From the NCBI RefSeq assembly GCF_041080675.1, contig NZ_CP163520.1:5270001-5334000 (forward strand): a stretch of 64,000 nucleotides of DNA, written 5' to 3'. The DNA is from Streptomyces sp. cg36. GTDB lineage: Bacteria; Actinomycetota; Actinomycetes; Streptomycetales; Streptomycetaceae. The notes beneath the pieces are model-generated. The model searched no databases. It had not been told where the DNA came from and worked only from the letters and a program-made list of their open reading frames with translations. A program made the translations under genes and the position numbers. Position 1 is the first letter of the stretch. Each line of letters starts with the position of its first letter. Positions 45,649 through 54,390 of this stretch are shown piece after piece.

Positions 45649-47808
45649 ATGGGACGCTGGCCGAACATGGGACGCCGAACGGCCTCCCGGCGTGCCGTGC
45701 TGGCTTCGATGGCGGGGGTCGTGGCGGCCGGGGCGATCGCCGGCTGCGACAGCAAGCACCCCTCGGCCCGGGGCGCTGCCGTCACGAGCGCACCGCCGAA
45801 GCCCGTCGCGCTGCTGCCGGCCGACCACCGCAGCAACTTCGACACCCCCGGCAGCCCGCTGGCCATGGCCATCGTCGCGCACCCGGACGACGACCTGTTC
45901 TTCATGAACCCCGACACGCTCAACACCCTCGAACGCAACATCCCCGTCGTCTCCGTGTACGTCACCGGCGGCGGCTCCTTCGGCGTCAACCAGGCCCCCG
46001 GCGAGCCCAAGGCCCGCCCCGACGTCCCCGCCTACGTCTCCGCGCGCCAGCAGGGCCTGCGCCAGGCGTACGCCCGGATGCTCGGCGCGACCCTGTTCAC
46101 CCCCTGGACCCGTACCGCCCTCCGACTGCCCGGCGGGCGCGAGGCCGAGCTCAACGTCCTGGAGTACAACGGCCGCCGGGCCGAGCTGATCTTCCTCAGC
46201 CTGCGCATGCACGAGCGCACCGGCCGCGGCTGGGTCGGCATGACCCAGCTGTGGAACACCCCCGGCGTCGTCCTGCGCACCCAGCCCACGCCCGAGTCGC
46301 CCGTCCGCGAGCGCTACACCTACAGCCGCGACGAGCTCACCGACACCCTCGTCTTCCTGATGCGCAAGTACCGGCCCACGCTGGTGCGCACCCTCGACCC
46401 GGACCCCGACGCCCAGGTCCACGACAAGCTCCACCCGCGCGGCAGCGACCAGGTCGGCTACTCCGACCACCCCGACCACACCGCCGCCGCCCTGTTCACC
46501 TGGCGCGCCCTCGCCGAGTGGGGCCAGGGCACCGCCCAGGGCTCGCGCACCCCCGGCTTCCTCGTCGAGTCCTTCCGCGGCTACTACAACCAGCGCTGGC
46601 CCTACAACCTGCCCTCGGACACCGTCCACCAGAAGACCGAGTACCTCAACGCCTACGGCGGCGCCCCCAGCTGGAGCTGCGGCAACGCCTCCGGCTGCGG
46701 CGACTACTCCGTCGGCGTCAACGGCGTCCTCAAGTCCAAGAAGGGCTGGGTGCGCTCCACCCACCGCCGCTACCCGACCGCCGGCCCCAAGGTCGTCGTC
46801 GACAAGGACGGCCGCATGAGCGTCTACGCGGTCCTGGGCACCCGCGCCGCCCGCTGGCGCGAGTCCGGCCCCTTCAGCGGCGGCTGGGGCACCGCCGAGG
46901 ACCTCGGCGGCGGCCCGCTCGCCCCCGCCCTCAGCGCCGTCGCCGGCGCCGACGGCCGCCACCTCGTCTTCGGACTGCGCTTCACCGGCCTCGGCTCCGC
47001 CGACAACGACGACACCCGCGAGATAGTCCTCCTCCAGCAGAAGACCCCCGGCGGCCCGTTCGCCGAGCAGTGGATCAGCCTCGGCAACCCCGAGACCGAC
47101 GCCCGGCGCAGCCGCCTCACCGGCCCGCCCACCGCGGTGGCCGCCCCCGACGGCACCGTCCACGTCTTCGTGCGCAACGCCGCCAAGGGCATCAGCACCC
47201 GCGTCCGCAACAAGCAGGGCACCTGGTCGCCGTGGCAGAAGCTGCCCGGCGGCGGCCAGATCCAGGAGGGCCTGACCGCCGCCGTCGACGGCGACGGCCG
47301 CGTCCACGTCTTCGGCTCCGCCTTCGGCTGGGTCGAGCACTGGACCCAGAAGGACGCGGGCGGCGCCATGGTGCGCGGCGCCCGCGGCCTCAAGACCCGG
47401 CCCGGCGACGCCCCCGACGCCGTCGCCGCCAAGGACGGCTCCGTGCTGCTCGCCTACCACAAGCCCGCCAGCGACCAGGTCAACATCGCCCAGCTGCGCG
47501 GCGGGCAGGCCGGACGCTGGACCGAACTGCCCGACCAGAAGGTCACCGGCTACGGCCCGGTCGCCCTCGTCGGCGGCCAGGACCTCGCCACCGGCGGCGT
47601 CATGCTGACCAGCCGCGGCGGCACCGGCTCCATCGAAATGGTCGACAGCGGCAAGCAAGTCACCCTCCACGGCGACGCGTCCTCCGGATTCATGGTCGGC
47701 GCCCCCGCCGTCGTCCAGGGCGCGAGCCAGGGCGTCGCCCTGGTCACGCTCGGCCTCACCACCACCCCCGCGGTGACCAGGGTCCCGCCGCGCGCCGGCA
47801 CCGTCTGA
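45649..47808 (+). CDS. Secreted lipoprotein PIG-L family deacetylase with C-terminal beta-repeat domain
   Basis: The protein has 719 residues. A twin-arginine lipoprotein signal is present (GRRTASRRAVLAS..., lipobox AIAGC with Cys33). The catalytic PIG-L/LmbE domain (about 65-380) has the zinc motif AHPDDD at 77-82 and the second motif SDHPDHTA near 276-283. The rest (about 385-715) is made of repeated blades such as GRVHVFGSAFGWVEHWTQKD and GTVHVFVRNAAKG, like lectin or sialidase-type propellers. This looks like an extracellular N-acetyl-sugar deacetylase with a glycan-binding part, fitting the neighbouring polymer genes. ATG 45649 follows AGAAGG. ATG 45667 would put the RR motif nearer the start but has no site. 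Confidence 0.88.
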   Translation: MGRWPNMGRRTASRRAVLASMAGVVAAGAIAGCDSKHPSARGAAVTSAPPKPVALLPADHRSNFDTPGSPLAMAIVAHPDDDLFFMNPDTLNTLERNIPVVSVYVTGGGSFGVNQAPGEPKARPDVPAYVSARQQGLRQAYARMLGATLFTPWTRTALRLPGGREAELNVLEYNGRRAELIFLSLRMHERTGRGWVGMTQLWNTPGVVLRTQPTPESPVRERYTYSRDELTDTLVFLMRKYRPTLVRTLDPDPDAQVHDKLHPRGSDQVGYSDHPDHTAAALFTWRALAEWGQGTAQGSRTPGFLVESFRGYYNQRWPYNLPSDTVHQKTEYLNAYGGAPSWSCGNASGCGDYSVGVNGVLKSKKGWVRSTHRRYPTAGPKVVVDKDGRMSVYAVLGTRAARWRESGPFSGGWGTAEDLGGGPLAPALSAVAGADGRHLVFGLRFTGLGSADNDDTREIVLLQQKTPGGPFAEQWISLGNPETDARRSRLTGPPTAVAAPDGTVHVFVRNAAKGISTRVRNKQGTWSPWQKLPGGGQIQEGLTAAVDGDGRVHVFGSAFGWVEHWTQKDAGGAMVRGARGLKTRPGDAPDAVAAKDGSVLLAYHKPASDQVNIAQLRGGQAGRWTELPDQKVTGYGPVALVGGQDLATGGVMLTSRGGTGSIEMVDSGKQVTLHGDASSGFMVGAPAVVQGASQGVALVTLGLTTTPAVTRVPPRAGTV

Positions 47809-47856
47809 CCGACACACCGCACCGGCGCGCACAGCCGGGCGGACCGGGAGCGAACA

Positions 47857-47885
47857 GGGGCGTACGGGACCATCCCGTACGCCTC
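47857..47885 (+). terminator. Terminator after the PIG-L gene
   Basis: GGCGTACGGGA (47859-47869) pairs with TCCCGTACGCC (47873-47883) around a CCA loop, then TCTTCC. Confidence 0.8.
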
Positions 47886-47983
47886 TTCCGCACCCCCCGC
47901 GCGGGCCGCCGCGCCCCGCGTTTACGCGGCCTTCACGTTCGTACGAAAAGTCACAGCGGGCCGGGCCCGCCCCCACGGGCTCC

Positions 47984-47989
47984 TAGACT
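47984..47989 (+). promoter_or_regulatory. -10 hexamer of a probable leaderless galE promoter
   Basis: TAGACT lies 6 nt before ATG 47996. The palindrome TTCGTACGAA at 47938-47947 lies about 45 bp upstream and could be an operator. Confidence 0.5.
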
Positions 47990-47995
47990 GTCCGC

Positions 47996-48970
47996 ATGAC
48001 TTGGATGATCACCGGCGGCGCCGGCTACATCGGATCCCACGTGGTGAAGGCCCTCGTCGACGGCGGCGACCACGTCGTCGTCCTCGACGACCTCAGCACC
48101 GGAGACCCGGCGCGGCTGCCCGAAGGCGTCCGGCTGGAGCGCGGCACCGTCCTCGACCGCCAGGTCCTCGACCGCGTCCTGCGCGAGAACGACGTCGACG
48201 GCGTCATCCACATCGCCGCCAAGAAGCAGGTCGGCGAATCCGTGGAACGCCCCCTGCACTACTACCGCGAGAACGTCGAAGGACTGCGCACCGTCCTCGA
48301 AGCCGCCGCCGACGCCGGCGTACGCCGCTTCCTGTTCTCCTCCTCCGCCGCCGTCTACGGCATGCCCGACGTCGACCTCGTCACCGAGCAGACCGAATGC
48401 CTGCCCATGAGCCCCTACGGCGAGACCAAGCTCGCCGGCGAATGGCTCGTCAGCGCCGTCGGCAAGGCCCACGGCATGGCCACCGCCTCCCTGCGCTACT
48501 TCAACGTCGCCGGCGCCGCCACCCCCGAACTCGGCGACCCCGGCATCTTCAACCTCGTCCCGATGGTCTTCGAGCGCCTCACCCAGGGCAAGGCGCCGCT
48601 CATCTTCGGCGACGACTACCCCACCCCCGACGGCACCTGCGTCCGCGACTACATCCACATCGAGGACATCGCCTCCGCCCACGTCGCCGCCGCCCACCGG
48701 CTCGCCGCGGACCCCGCCGCCGCCCTCATCCTCAACATCGGCCGCGGCGAAGGCGCCTCCGTCGCCGAAATGGTCGACATCATCCGCGACGTCACCGGCA
48801 TCACCGAACCCGCCCCCGAAGTCGCCCCCCGCCGCCCCGGCGACCCCGCCCGCGTCGTCGCCTCCGCCGAGCTCATCACCAAGGAACTCGACTGGACGGC
48901 CCGCCACGACATCCGCGCCATGATCACCTCCGCCTGGGAAGGCTGGCTGCTGCGCCACCCGCGCGACTGA
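47996..48970 (+). CDS. galE: UDP-glucose 4-epimerase
   Basis: This 324-residue extended short-chain dehydrogenase has the NAD site TGGAGYIGSHV (residues 6-16), the DDLSTGD ribose site and the catalytic SSSAAVYG serine region. Tyr141 and Lys145 (SPYGETK), the LRYFNVAGA motif and DGTCVRDYIH complete the family pattern. It interconverts UDP-glucose and UDP-galactose and could supply sugars to the nearby Stealth and glycosyltransferase proteins. Its leucine and glutamate codons (CTC, GAA) differ from most other genes here. It is alone between terminators. Confidence 0.93.
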   Translation: MTWMITGGAGYIGSHVVKALVDGGDHVVVLDDLSTGDPARLPEGVRLERGTVLDRQVLDRVLRENDVDGVIHIAAKKQVGESVERPLHYYRENVEGLRTVLEAAADAGVRRFLFSSSAAVYGMPDVDLVTEQTECLPMSPYGETKLAGEWLVSAVGKAHGMATASLRYFNVAGAATPELGDPGIFNLVPMVFERLTQGKAPLIFGDDYPTPDGTCVRDYIHIEDIASAHVAAAHRLAADPAAALILNIGRGEGASVAEMVDIIRDVTGITEPAPEVAPRRPGDPARVVASAELITKELDWTARHDIRAMITSAWEGWLLRHPRD

Positions 48971-48977
48971 CCCGCCC

Positions 48978-49003
48978 GGCCCCGCCCCCACCCGGGCGGG
49001 GCC
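48978..49003 (+). terminator. Terminator after galE
   Basis: GGCCCCGCCC (48978-48987) pairs with GGGCGGGGCC (48994-49003). CCCGGGCGGGGCCGCCCC recurs near 49052, so a second similar structure follows in the 193-bp gap. Confidence 0.65.
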
Positions 49004-49150
49004 GCCCCCCAACGGGAGCAGCGGCCCGACCGCCGGCCGCACCCCGCCCCACCCGGGCGGGGCCGCCCCACCCAGGCCCCGCGGCCCGCCCCCGCCGCCC
49101 CCGCCTGTCCAGCGACCGAAACAGCCGCGCGCCCCGCCCGCGGCCTGGCA

Positions 49151-49156
49151 TAGATT
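49151..49156 (+). promoter_or_regulatory. -10 hexamer of a probable leaderless proB promoter
   Basis: TAGATT lies 7 nt before GTG 49164, with no ribosome-binding sequence. Confidence 0.5.
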
Positions 49157-49163
49157 TCCCGGT

Positions 49164-50291
49164 GTGACCGTGGCAAGGCAGTACGTGACCCAAGCCCGCA
49201 GGATCGTCGTCAAGGTGGGCTCCTCCTCGCTCACCACCGCCTCCGGCGGCCTCGACGCCGACCGCGTCGACGCCCTCGTCGACGTCCTCGCCAAAGCCCG
49301 CAGCGGCGGCGAGAAGGAAATAGTGCTCGTCTCCTCCGGCGCCATCGCCGCCGGACTCGCCCCCCTCGGCCTGCGCCGGCGCCCCACCGACCTCGCCCGC
49401 CAGCAGGCCGCCGCCAGCGTCGGCCAGGGCCTCCTCGTCGCCCGCTACACCGCCTCCTTCGCCCGCTACGGCGTACGCGTCGGCCAAGTCCTCCTCACCA
49501 GCGACGACACCAGCCGACGCGCCCACTACCGCAACGCCTACCGCACCCTCGACCAGCTCCTCGCCATGGGCGCGCTCCCCGTCGTCAACGAGAACGACAC
49601 CGTCGCCACCGACGAGATCCGCTTCGGCGACAACGACCGGCTCGCCGCCCTCGTCGCCCACCTCGTCCGCGCCGACCTCCTCGTCCTCCTCTCCGACGTC
49701 GACGGCCTCTACGACGGCGACCCCAGCACCCCCGGCACCACCCGCATCCGCGAAGTGCACGGCCCCGACGACATCGCCCACGTCCAGATCGGCAGCGCCG
49801 GCAAAGCCGGCGTCGGCACCGGCGGCATGGTCACCAAGGTCGAAGCCGCCCGCATCGCCGCCGCCGCCGGCGTCCCCGTCGTCCTCACCTCCGCCAGCCA
49901 CGCCGCCGACGCCCTCGCCGGCCGCGACACCGGCACCTACTTCCACCGCACCGGCCGCCGCTCCGCCGACCGCCTCCTCTGGCTCGCCCACGCCTCCACC
50001 CCCCGGGGCCACCTCGTCCTCGACGACGGAGCCGTCACCGCCGTCCTCGAACGCCACTCCTCCCTGCTCCCCGCCGGAATCGCCGCCGTCGAAGGCGAAT
50101 TCAGCGCCGGAGACCCCGTCGAACTCCGCGACACCACCGGCCGCGCCATCGCCCGCGGCCTCGTCAACTTCGACGCCAAGGAGATCCCCCAGCTCCTCGG
50201 CCGCTCCACCCGCGAACTGGCCAGAGAACTCGGCCCCGCCTACGAGCGAGAAGTCGTACACAGGGACGATCTGGTCGTTCTGCACCCCTAG
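49164..50291 (+). CDS. proB: Glutamate 5-kinase
   Basis: This 375-residue enzyme makes gamma-glutamyl phosphate, the first step of proline synthesis. The amino-acid kinase domain opens IVVKVGSSSLT and holds VSSGAIAAGL, VVNENDTVATDEIRFGDND and LLSDVDGLYDGDP. GGMVTKVEAARIAAAAG follows. A PUA domain of about 80 residues (RGHLVLDDGAVTAVLERH onward) ends the protein, as in longer ProB forms. GTG 49164 is preferred because of the -10 spacing. GTG 49170 is also in frame. proA lies 0.8 kb downstream, separated by a small gene. Confidence 0.96.
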   Translation: MTVARQYVTQARRIVVKVGSSSLTTASGGLDADRVDALVDVLAKARSGGEKEIVLVSSGAIAAGLAPLGLRRRPTDLARQQAAASVGQGLLVARYTASFARYGVRVGQVLLTSDDTSRRAHYRNAYRTLDQLLAMGALPVVNENDTVATDEIRFGDNDRLAALVAHLVRADLLVLLSDVDGLYDGDPSTPGTTRIREVHGPDDIAHVQIGSAGKAGVGTGGMVTKVEAARIAAAAGVPVVLTSASHAADALAGRDTGTYFHRTGRRSADRLLWLAHASTPRGHLVLDDGAVTAVLERHSSLLPAGIAAVEGEFSAGDPVELRDTTGRAIARGLVNFDAKEIPQLLGRSTRELARELGPAYEREVVHRDDLVVLHP

Positions 50292-50438
50292 AACGGCTGA
50301 AAGTCCGGCCATCGGACCGACACCTTCACGAAAACGGCCCCGCGACCCGGCCAGGACTGGTCAACTTTGTTGCGGGGTACTCGCGGGCTGACCCGCGGGG
50401 GGTACGACATCGCATCACAGCATCACAGGAGGCCGCCG

Positions 50439-50924
50439 GTGAGACGAGCGCGCCCGGGGGCGGCGCCCCGAGTCGGGGGAACCCACGGCCGCAGGGCCGC
50501 CGGGGAAGACGGGCCGACCCTGACCAGCGTGGGCACAGGGGCCGGCATAGCCGGGACCGACGAGCACACCCGGCCCGGGGACACCCCCAGGCTCTGGCAC
50601 ATCACCCTCAGCGTCTCCGGCGCCGAAGCACCCCTCAAAGAGGTCCGGCGCGGCCTCGAACAGCTCGCCCACGACCACCCCTTCTTACTGACCAGCAGAT
50701 ACGCGGGCGACCACGCCGAGATCCGCTACTGGGAAGAGGCCCGCGACCTGCACGACGCCGCCGCCGTCGCCCTGCGCCTGTGGGGCGAACACCGCTCCAC
50801 CGCCAAACTCCCGCCCTGGGAGATCGTCGGCCTCGAAGTCATCGACCGCGAGACCTACCACCAGCGCCTCGCCGAGGGATACGGCCCACCACCCGCCGCC
50901 CCCGTCGGCGTACACCCCTTTTGA
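50439..50924 (+). CDS. Unknown 161-aa protein with a TTA codon
   Basis: I do not recognise a named family. The C-terminal 105 residues ([18 protein letters not shown] ... [20 protein letters not shown]) are compact and look conserved. The first 55 are a basic Arg/Gly-rich lead. GTG 50439 has a perfect AGGAGG at 50427-50432 with 6-nt spacing. A shorter start at about GTG 50529 is possible. Codon 83 (50685-50687) is TTA, the only in-frame TTA I noticed in the window, which would make translation depend on the developmental tRNA encoded by bldA. It lies between proB and proA but shows no link to proline. Confidence 0.7.
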   Translation: MRRARPGAAPRVGGTHGRRAAGEDGPTLTSVGTGAGIAGTDEHTRPGDTPRLWHITLSVSGAEAPLKEVRRGLEQLAHDHPFLLTSRYAGDHAEIRYWEEARDLHDAAAVALRLWGEHRSTAKLPPWEIVGLEVIDRETYHQRLAEGYGPPPAAPVGVHPF

Positions 50925-51096
50925 GACCACCCCTTTTCAGGCCACCGCGGACCGGGGACCGACCCACCGGCCGTCCCCCGCCGCCCGCCCGCCCCACCCA
51001 CCACCCCGGACACCCCCGCACCCGCCCCCGCGACCGGCCCGTGAGAACCGCGTCTCGGAGACTGGAACCCATGCGGAACACACCCGCCCGGCGCAC

Positions 51097-51102
51097 TACC
51101 CT
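51097..51102 (+). promoter_or_regulatory. -10 hexamer of a probable leaderless proA promoter
   Basis: TACCCT lies 6 nt before ATG 51109, with no ribosome-binding sequence. Confidence 0.5.
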
Positions 51103-51108
51103 GCGCAC

Positions 51109-52392
51109 ATGAGCGCGTCTACCCCGCACGAGAACCAGTCCCCGGTCATCCAGGCCGCCCACCGGGCCCGCGCGGCCGCCGCCGAAATCGCGCCATTGCC
51201 GCGCGCGGCCAAGGACGACGCGCTCCAGGCGATCGCCGACGCCCTCGAAGCCCGCACCGACGACATCGTCGCCGCCAACGCCCGCGACACCGACAAAGCA
51301 CGCCGCGCCGGCACCAGCGAGACCGTCATCGACCGGCTCACCCTCACCCCCGAACGCATCCGCGCCATCGCCGCCGACGTACGCCACGTCGCCGCCCTCC
51401 CCGACCCCGTCGGCGAAGTCGTCCGCGGCTCCACCCTCCCCAACGGCATCGACCTGCGCCAGGTCAGAGTCCCCCTCGGCGTCGTCGGCATCATCTACGA
51501 AGCACGGCCGAACGTGACCGTCGACGCCGCCGCCCTCTGCCTCAAGTCCGGCAACGCCGTCCTGCTGCGCGGCTCCTCCTCCGCCTACGAGTCCAACACC
51601 GCACTCGTCCAGGTCCTGCGCGACGCCGTCGCCACCACCGGCCTGCCCGCCGACGCCGTCCAGCTCGTCCCCGGCGAATCCCGCGACTCCGTACGCGAGT
51701 TGATGCGCGCCCGCGGCCTCGTCGACGTCCTCATCCCGCGCGGCGGCGCCTCCCTCATCAAGACCGTCGTCGAAGAGTCCACCGTCCCCGTCATCGAGAC
51801 CGGCACCGGCAACTGCCACGTCTACGTCGACGCCCAGGCCGACCTCGACACCGCCGTCGACATCCTCATCAACTCCAAGGCGTCGCGCCCCTCCGTCTGC
51901 AACGCCGCCGAGACCCTCCTCGTCCACCGCGACATCGCCGACGCCTTCCTGCCCCGCGCCCTCGACGCCCTCGCCGACGCCGGCGTCACCGTCCACGGCG
52001 ACGCACGCGTCCAGACCTACGCCGACGCCACCAAGGCGACCGTCCTCGCGGCCACCACCGAGGACTGGGCCACCGAATACCTCTCCTACGACATCGCCGC
52101 GGCCGTCGTCGACTCCCTCGACGCGGCCGTCACCCACATCCGCACCTGGACCTCCGGCCACACCGAGGCCATCGTCACCACCAGCCAGGCCGCCGCCCGC
52201 CGCTTCACCCAGCTGGTCGACTCCACCACCGTCGCCGTCAACGCCTCCACCCGCTTCACCGACGGCGGCCAGTTCGGCTTCGGCGCGGAAATCGGCATCT
52301 CCACCCAGAAACTGCACGCCCGAGGCCCCATGGGCCTGCCCGAACTCACCTCCACGAAGTACATCGTCACCGGCGACGGACACATCCGCTAG
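51109..52392 (+). CDS. proA: Gamma-glutamyl phosphate reductase
   Basis: The 427-residue NADPH-dependent enzyme of the aldehyde dehydrogenase superfamily makes glutamate semialdehyde, the second step of proline synthesis. Visible motifs are [48 protein letters not shown], and the catalytic Cys264 in [12 protein letters not shown]. The C-terminal block [20 protein letters not shown] is typical. ATG 51109 has a leaderless-type -10 and no ribosome site. It is separated from proB by the TTA-containing gene, so the two proline genes appear to have separate promoters. Confidence 0.97.
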   Translation: MSASTPHENQSPVIQAAHRARAAAAEIAPLPRAAKDDALQAIADALEARTDDIVAANARDTDKARRAGTSETVIDRLTLTPERIRAIAADVRHVAALPDPVGEVVRGSTLPNGIDLRQVRVPLGVVGIIYEARPNVTVDAAALCLKSGNAVLLRGSSSAYESNTALVQVLRDAVATTGLPADAVQLVPGESRDSVRELMRARGLVDVLIPRGGASLIKTVVEESTVPVIETGTGNCHVYVDAQADLDTAVDILINSKASRPSVCNAAETLLVHRDIADAFLPRALDALADAGVTVHGDARVQTYADATKATVLAATTEDWATEYLSYDIAAAVVDSLDAAVTHIRTWTSGHTEAIVTTSQAAARRFTQLVDSTTVAVNASTRFTDGGQFGFGAEIGISTQKLHARGPMGLPELTSTKYIVTGDGHIR

Positions 52393-52505
52393 CCACCCCG
52401 AACCACCCGTTCGGAGCAGCCGCCGACAGCCCGCCGGGCCCCGCCCCGGCCGGCCGCGAAGGGGAGACTTCGGACACTCCCTGCCCAAAGCGCCCGCCAC
52501 GGGGC

Positions 52506-52511
52506 TACGCT
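52506..52511 (+). promoter_or_regulatory. -10 hexamer of a probable leaderless promoter (198-aa membrane protein)
   Basis: TACGCT lies 6 nt before GTG 52518. The remaining intergenic part, 52393-52505, shows nothing else. Confidence 0.5.
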
Positions 52512-52517
52512 GAACCC

Positions 52518-53114
52518 GTGCCGGACGACGTGGGGGGCAAGCCGTTCCCGGACGGCTGGGAGCCCGACGACGACCGCGGGGGCGCGGACGACGCATTCGC
52601 CTCCGTGGTCTTCGACGAGGACTTCGTACGGGCCGCCGAAATCCATGAACCCAGCGCGGTCGAACGGCTGTTGGCCGCCGCCCAGGCCCGCGCCGAAGCC
52701 GAAGCGGCCCGCGCCCGCGCGGGCGCCGGAACCGACGACGACTTCCCCCGCGCCACCGGCGACCTCGACCCCTACGGCGCCCCCCTCGACGGCGGCAGCG
52801 GCCCCTACGGCCCGCACGGCGGCGCCCTGCGCCCCTACCGGGGCCGGGCCCGCTGGCACCGCACCGTCGCCTGGCTGCTCGCCCTGATCATGGGCATCGG
52901 CATGGTCGCGCTCGCCTTCGCCGCCGTCTACCGGGGCGCCTCCTCGGGCCGCAGCGACCCCGGCCCCACCCCCGCCACCACGACGAACATCGACACCCCG
53001 GCCCTCCCCGTCCCCGCCGCCGCGGCCCCCACGGCCCCGACCGCCTCCCCGGACTTCTCGGGCCCCGCGGTCCCGGCAGTACCGAGGGTGCCGGTGGCGC
53101 CTCGGAGGTCTTGA
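52518..53114 (+). CDS. Single-pass membrane protein with SVVFDExFVRAA motif (shorter member)
   Basis: The 198-residue protein has an acidic Gly/Asp lead and the motif SVVFDEDFVRAAEIHEPSA near 29-47, then an Ala/Glu/Arg coiled-coil-like stretch (about 48-70). A Gly/Pro/Tyr-rich linker, one membrane helix (about 117-136, LLALIMGIGMVALAFAAVY) and a Pro/Ala/Thr outer tail follow. The same N-terminal motif occurs in the next gene. The motif would lie in the cytoplasm and may be a docking site. From memory, one protein of this locus in S. coelicolor was found with the spore-wall complex. I cannot confirm which. Confidence 0.7.
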   Translation: MPDDVGGKPFPDGWEPDDDRGGADDAFASVVFDEDFVRAAEIHEPSAVERLLAAAQARAEAEAARARAGAGTDDDFPRATGDLDPYGAPLDGGSGPYGPHGGALRPYRGRARWHRTVAWLLALIMGIGMVALAFAAVYRGASSGRSDPGPTPATTTNIDTPALPVPAAAAPTAPTASPDFSGPAVPAVPRVPVAPRRS

Positions 53115-53135
53115 GGGGGGAGGGGGGCTCCCCCC
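53115..53135 (+). terminator. G/C-tract hairpin after the 198-aa gene
   Basis: GGGGGGAG (53115-53122) pairs with CTCCCCCC (53128-53135) immediately after the stop codon. The G-run could also form a quadruplex. Confidence 0.6.
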
Positions 53136-53277
53136 CCGCCCCCTGCCCCCGCCCCCGGCCCCGCCCCACCCCTCCTGACCAAGCTCTGACCCAGCTCTGA
53201 CCCCCCTCTGCACAACCGCGTGCGAACTCGTCAGAAGTTGTCGCGTACCAGCGCGTTTATCGGCCCCTCCGTCGACC

Positions 53278-53283
53278 TACCCT
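53278..53283 (+). promoter_or_regulatory. -10 hexamer of a probable leaderless promoter (358-aa membrane protein)
   Basis: TACCCT lies 6 nt before ATG 53290. GAAGGT in the spacer is too close to act as a ribosome site. Confidence 0.5.
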
Positions 53284-53289
53284 GAAGGT

Positions 53290-54366
53290 ATGGCAGGGCG
53301 TGGAGAGCCACCCGAGGGGACACCGGAGGGCCTCCCGGGCGGAGGTGACGACGAGTACCGGTCCGTCGTATTCGACGAATCGTTCGTTCGTGCTGCTCGC
53401 CTGCAGGAGTTCTCCGCACAGGAGCGGATGCGTGAGCACGCGCGCGCCGTGCGCAGCCGCTCCAACTGGTCGTTCCGTCCGTTCACCAAGCAGATCGTCG
53501 CGCTGGCGGTGCTCCTCTTCATCGCCTTCGGTACCGCCGTCTACATGGGCCTGCGCCACCCCTACCAGCCCGGTGGCGGCAATGTCGCCGCCGAGCCCCT
53601 GCGGATGACCGTGATACCCCTGGCCCCGCAGGGCGTCGTGCCCGGCATCGACGTGGCCCGCCTCTTCGACCACAGCCCGGCGGCCCAGTTCCGTACCGGC
53701 GCCGAGGGCATCAACCTCCCGGCCGTCCGCAGGACCGCCCACTTCTCCGAGAGCCAGATCATCGCCGGGGTGACCACCGCCAAGGAGTACCTGGTCCAGT
53801 CGTCCCTCGACCCGCAGGTCCTGTCCGGCAAGTCCGTCCACCAGGTGCGGGCGCTGCTCGACCCGGAGCTCATTCCCCAGTTCGACCAGAGCATGGACAA
53901 CCCGGCCGACGACGGCCGGCACGCCGCGACCGGCTGGCTGGTGCGCTTCGATCCGGCCAAAGTCGCACTGGCCGACCCCGAGGTGCGCGTGCAGGGCACC
54001 TTCCACTACGCGGAGTCCGGCCGGGACACCCTGGACGTGACGTCCGACCACACCTTCACGTACGCCCTGCGCCCCGCGGCGAGCAGCGGCTCCGACCAGA
54101 CGGCCTCGCTCTTCACCGTCCGCCGTGAGCTGCACTTCCGGTTCGACCGCGACAATCTGCGGCTGCACCAGGTGGAGCTCCAGTTCAGCTATGTGGAGGC
54201 CGGGCCGCAGGCGTGCTCGGCCGATGTCTCCGCGCAGCTGCGACCGCTGCTGGCGGGGGAGCGGACCAGCGCGAGCGGCCCGGCGGGCACCGATCCGTAC
54301 GCGACCGGCCCCGCCACCGCGGCCCTGTGCGGGACCCTCTCCACCAGCGCCCAGCCGACCCCCTAG
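53290..54366 (+). CDS. Single-pass membrane protein with SVVFDExFVRAA motif (longer member)
   Basis: The 358-residue protein shares with its neighbour the N-terminal SVVFDESFVRAARLQEFSAQER motif (about 25-46, quoted only by its type). One membrane helix lies at about 69-87 (VALAVLLFIAFGTAVYMGL), followed by a 260-residue outer domain (VARLFDHSPAAQFRTGAEG ... LFTVRRELHFRFDRDNLRLH). The outer domain looks like a folded alpha/beta domain, but I do not recognise the family. Topology is cytoplasmic N-terminus and extracellular C-terminus. It converges with the M48 peptidase gene with only 24 bp between stops. The pair probably works in the envelope. Confidence 0.72.
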   Translation: MAGRGEPPEGTPEGLPGGGDDEYRSVVFDESFVRAARLQEFSAQERMREHARAVRSRSNWSFRPFTKQIVALAVLLFIAFGTAVYMGLRHPYQPGGGNVAAEPLRMTVIPLAPQGVVPGIDVARLFDHSPAAQFRTGAEGINLPAVRRTAHFSESQIIAGVTTAKEYLVQSSLDPQVLSGKSVHQVRALLDPELIPQFDQSMDNPADDGRHAATGWLVRFDPAKVALADPEVRVQGTFHYAESGRDTLDVTSDHTFTYALRPAASSGSDQTASLFTVRRELHFRFDRDNLRLHQVELQFSYVEAGPQACSADVSAQLRPLLAGERTSASGPAGTDPYATGPATAALCGTLSTSAQPTP

Positions 54367-54390
54367 TCGGTGCCGGCCTTCCAGTCGCTC

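Noticed and set aside
53115..53170. A G-quadruplex regulatory element
   Set aside because: The G-tract is immediately after a stop codon and pairs with the following C-tract, so an ordinary hairpin terminator is the simpler reading. Quadruplex formation is kept only as a remark.
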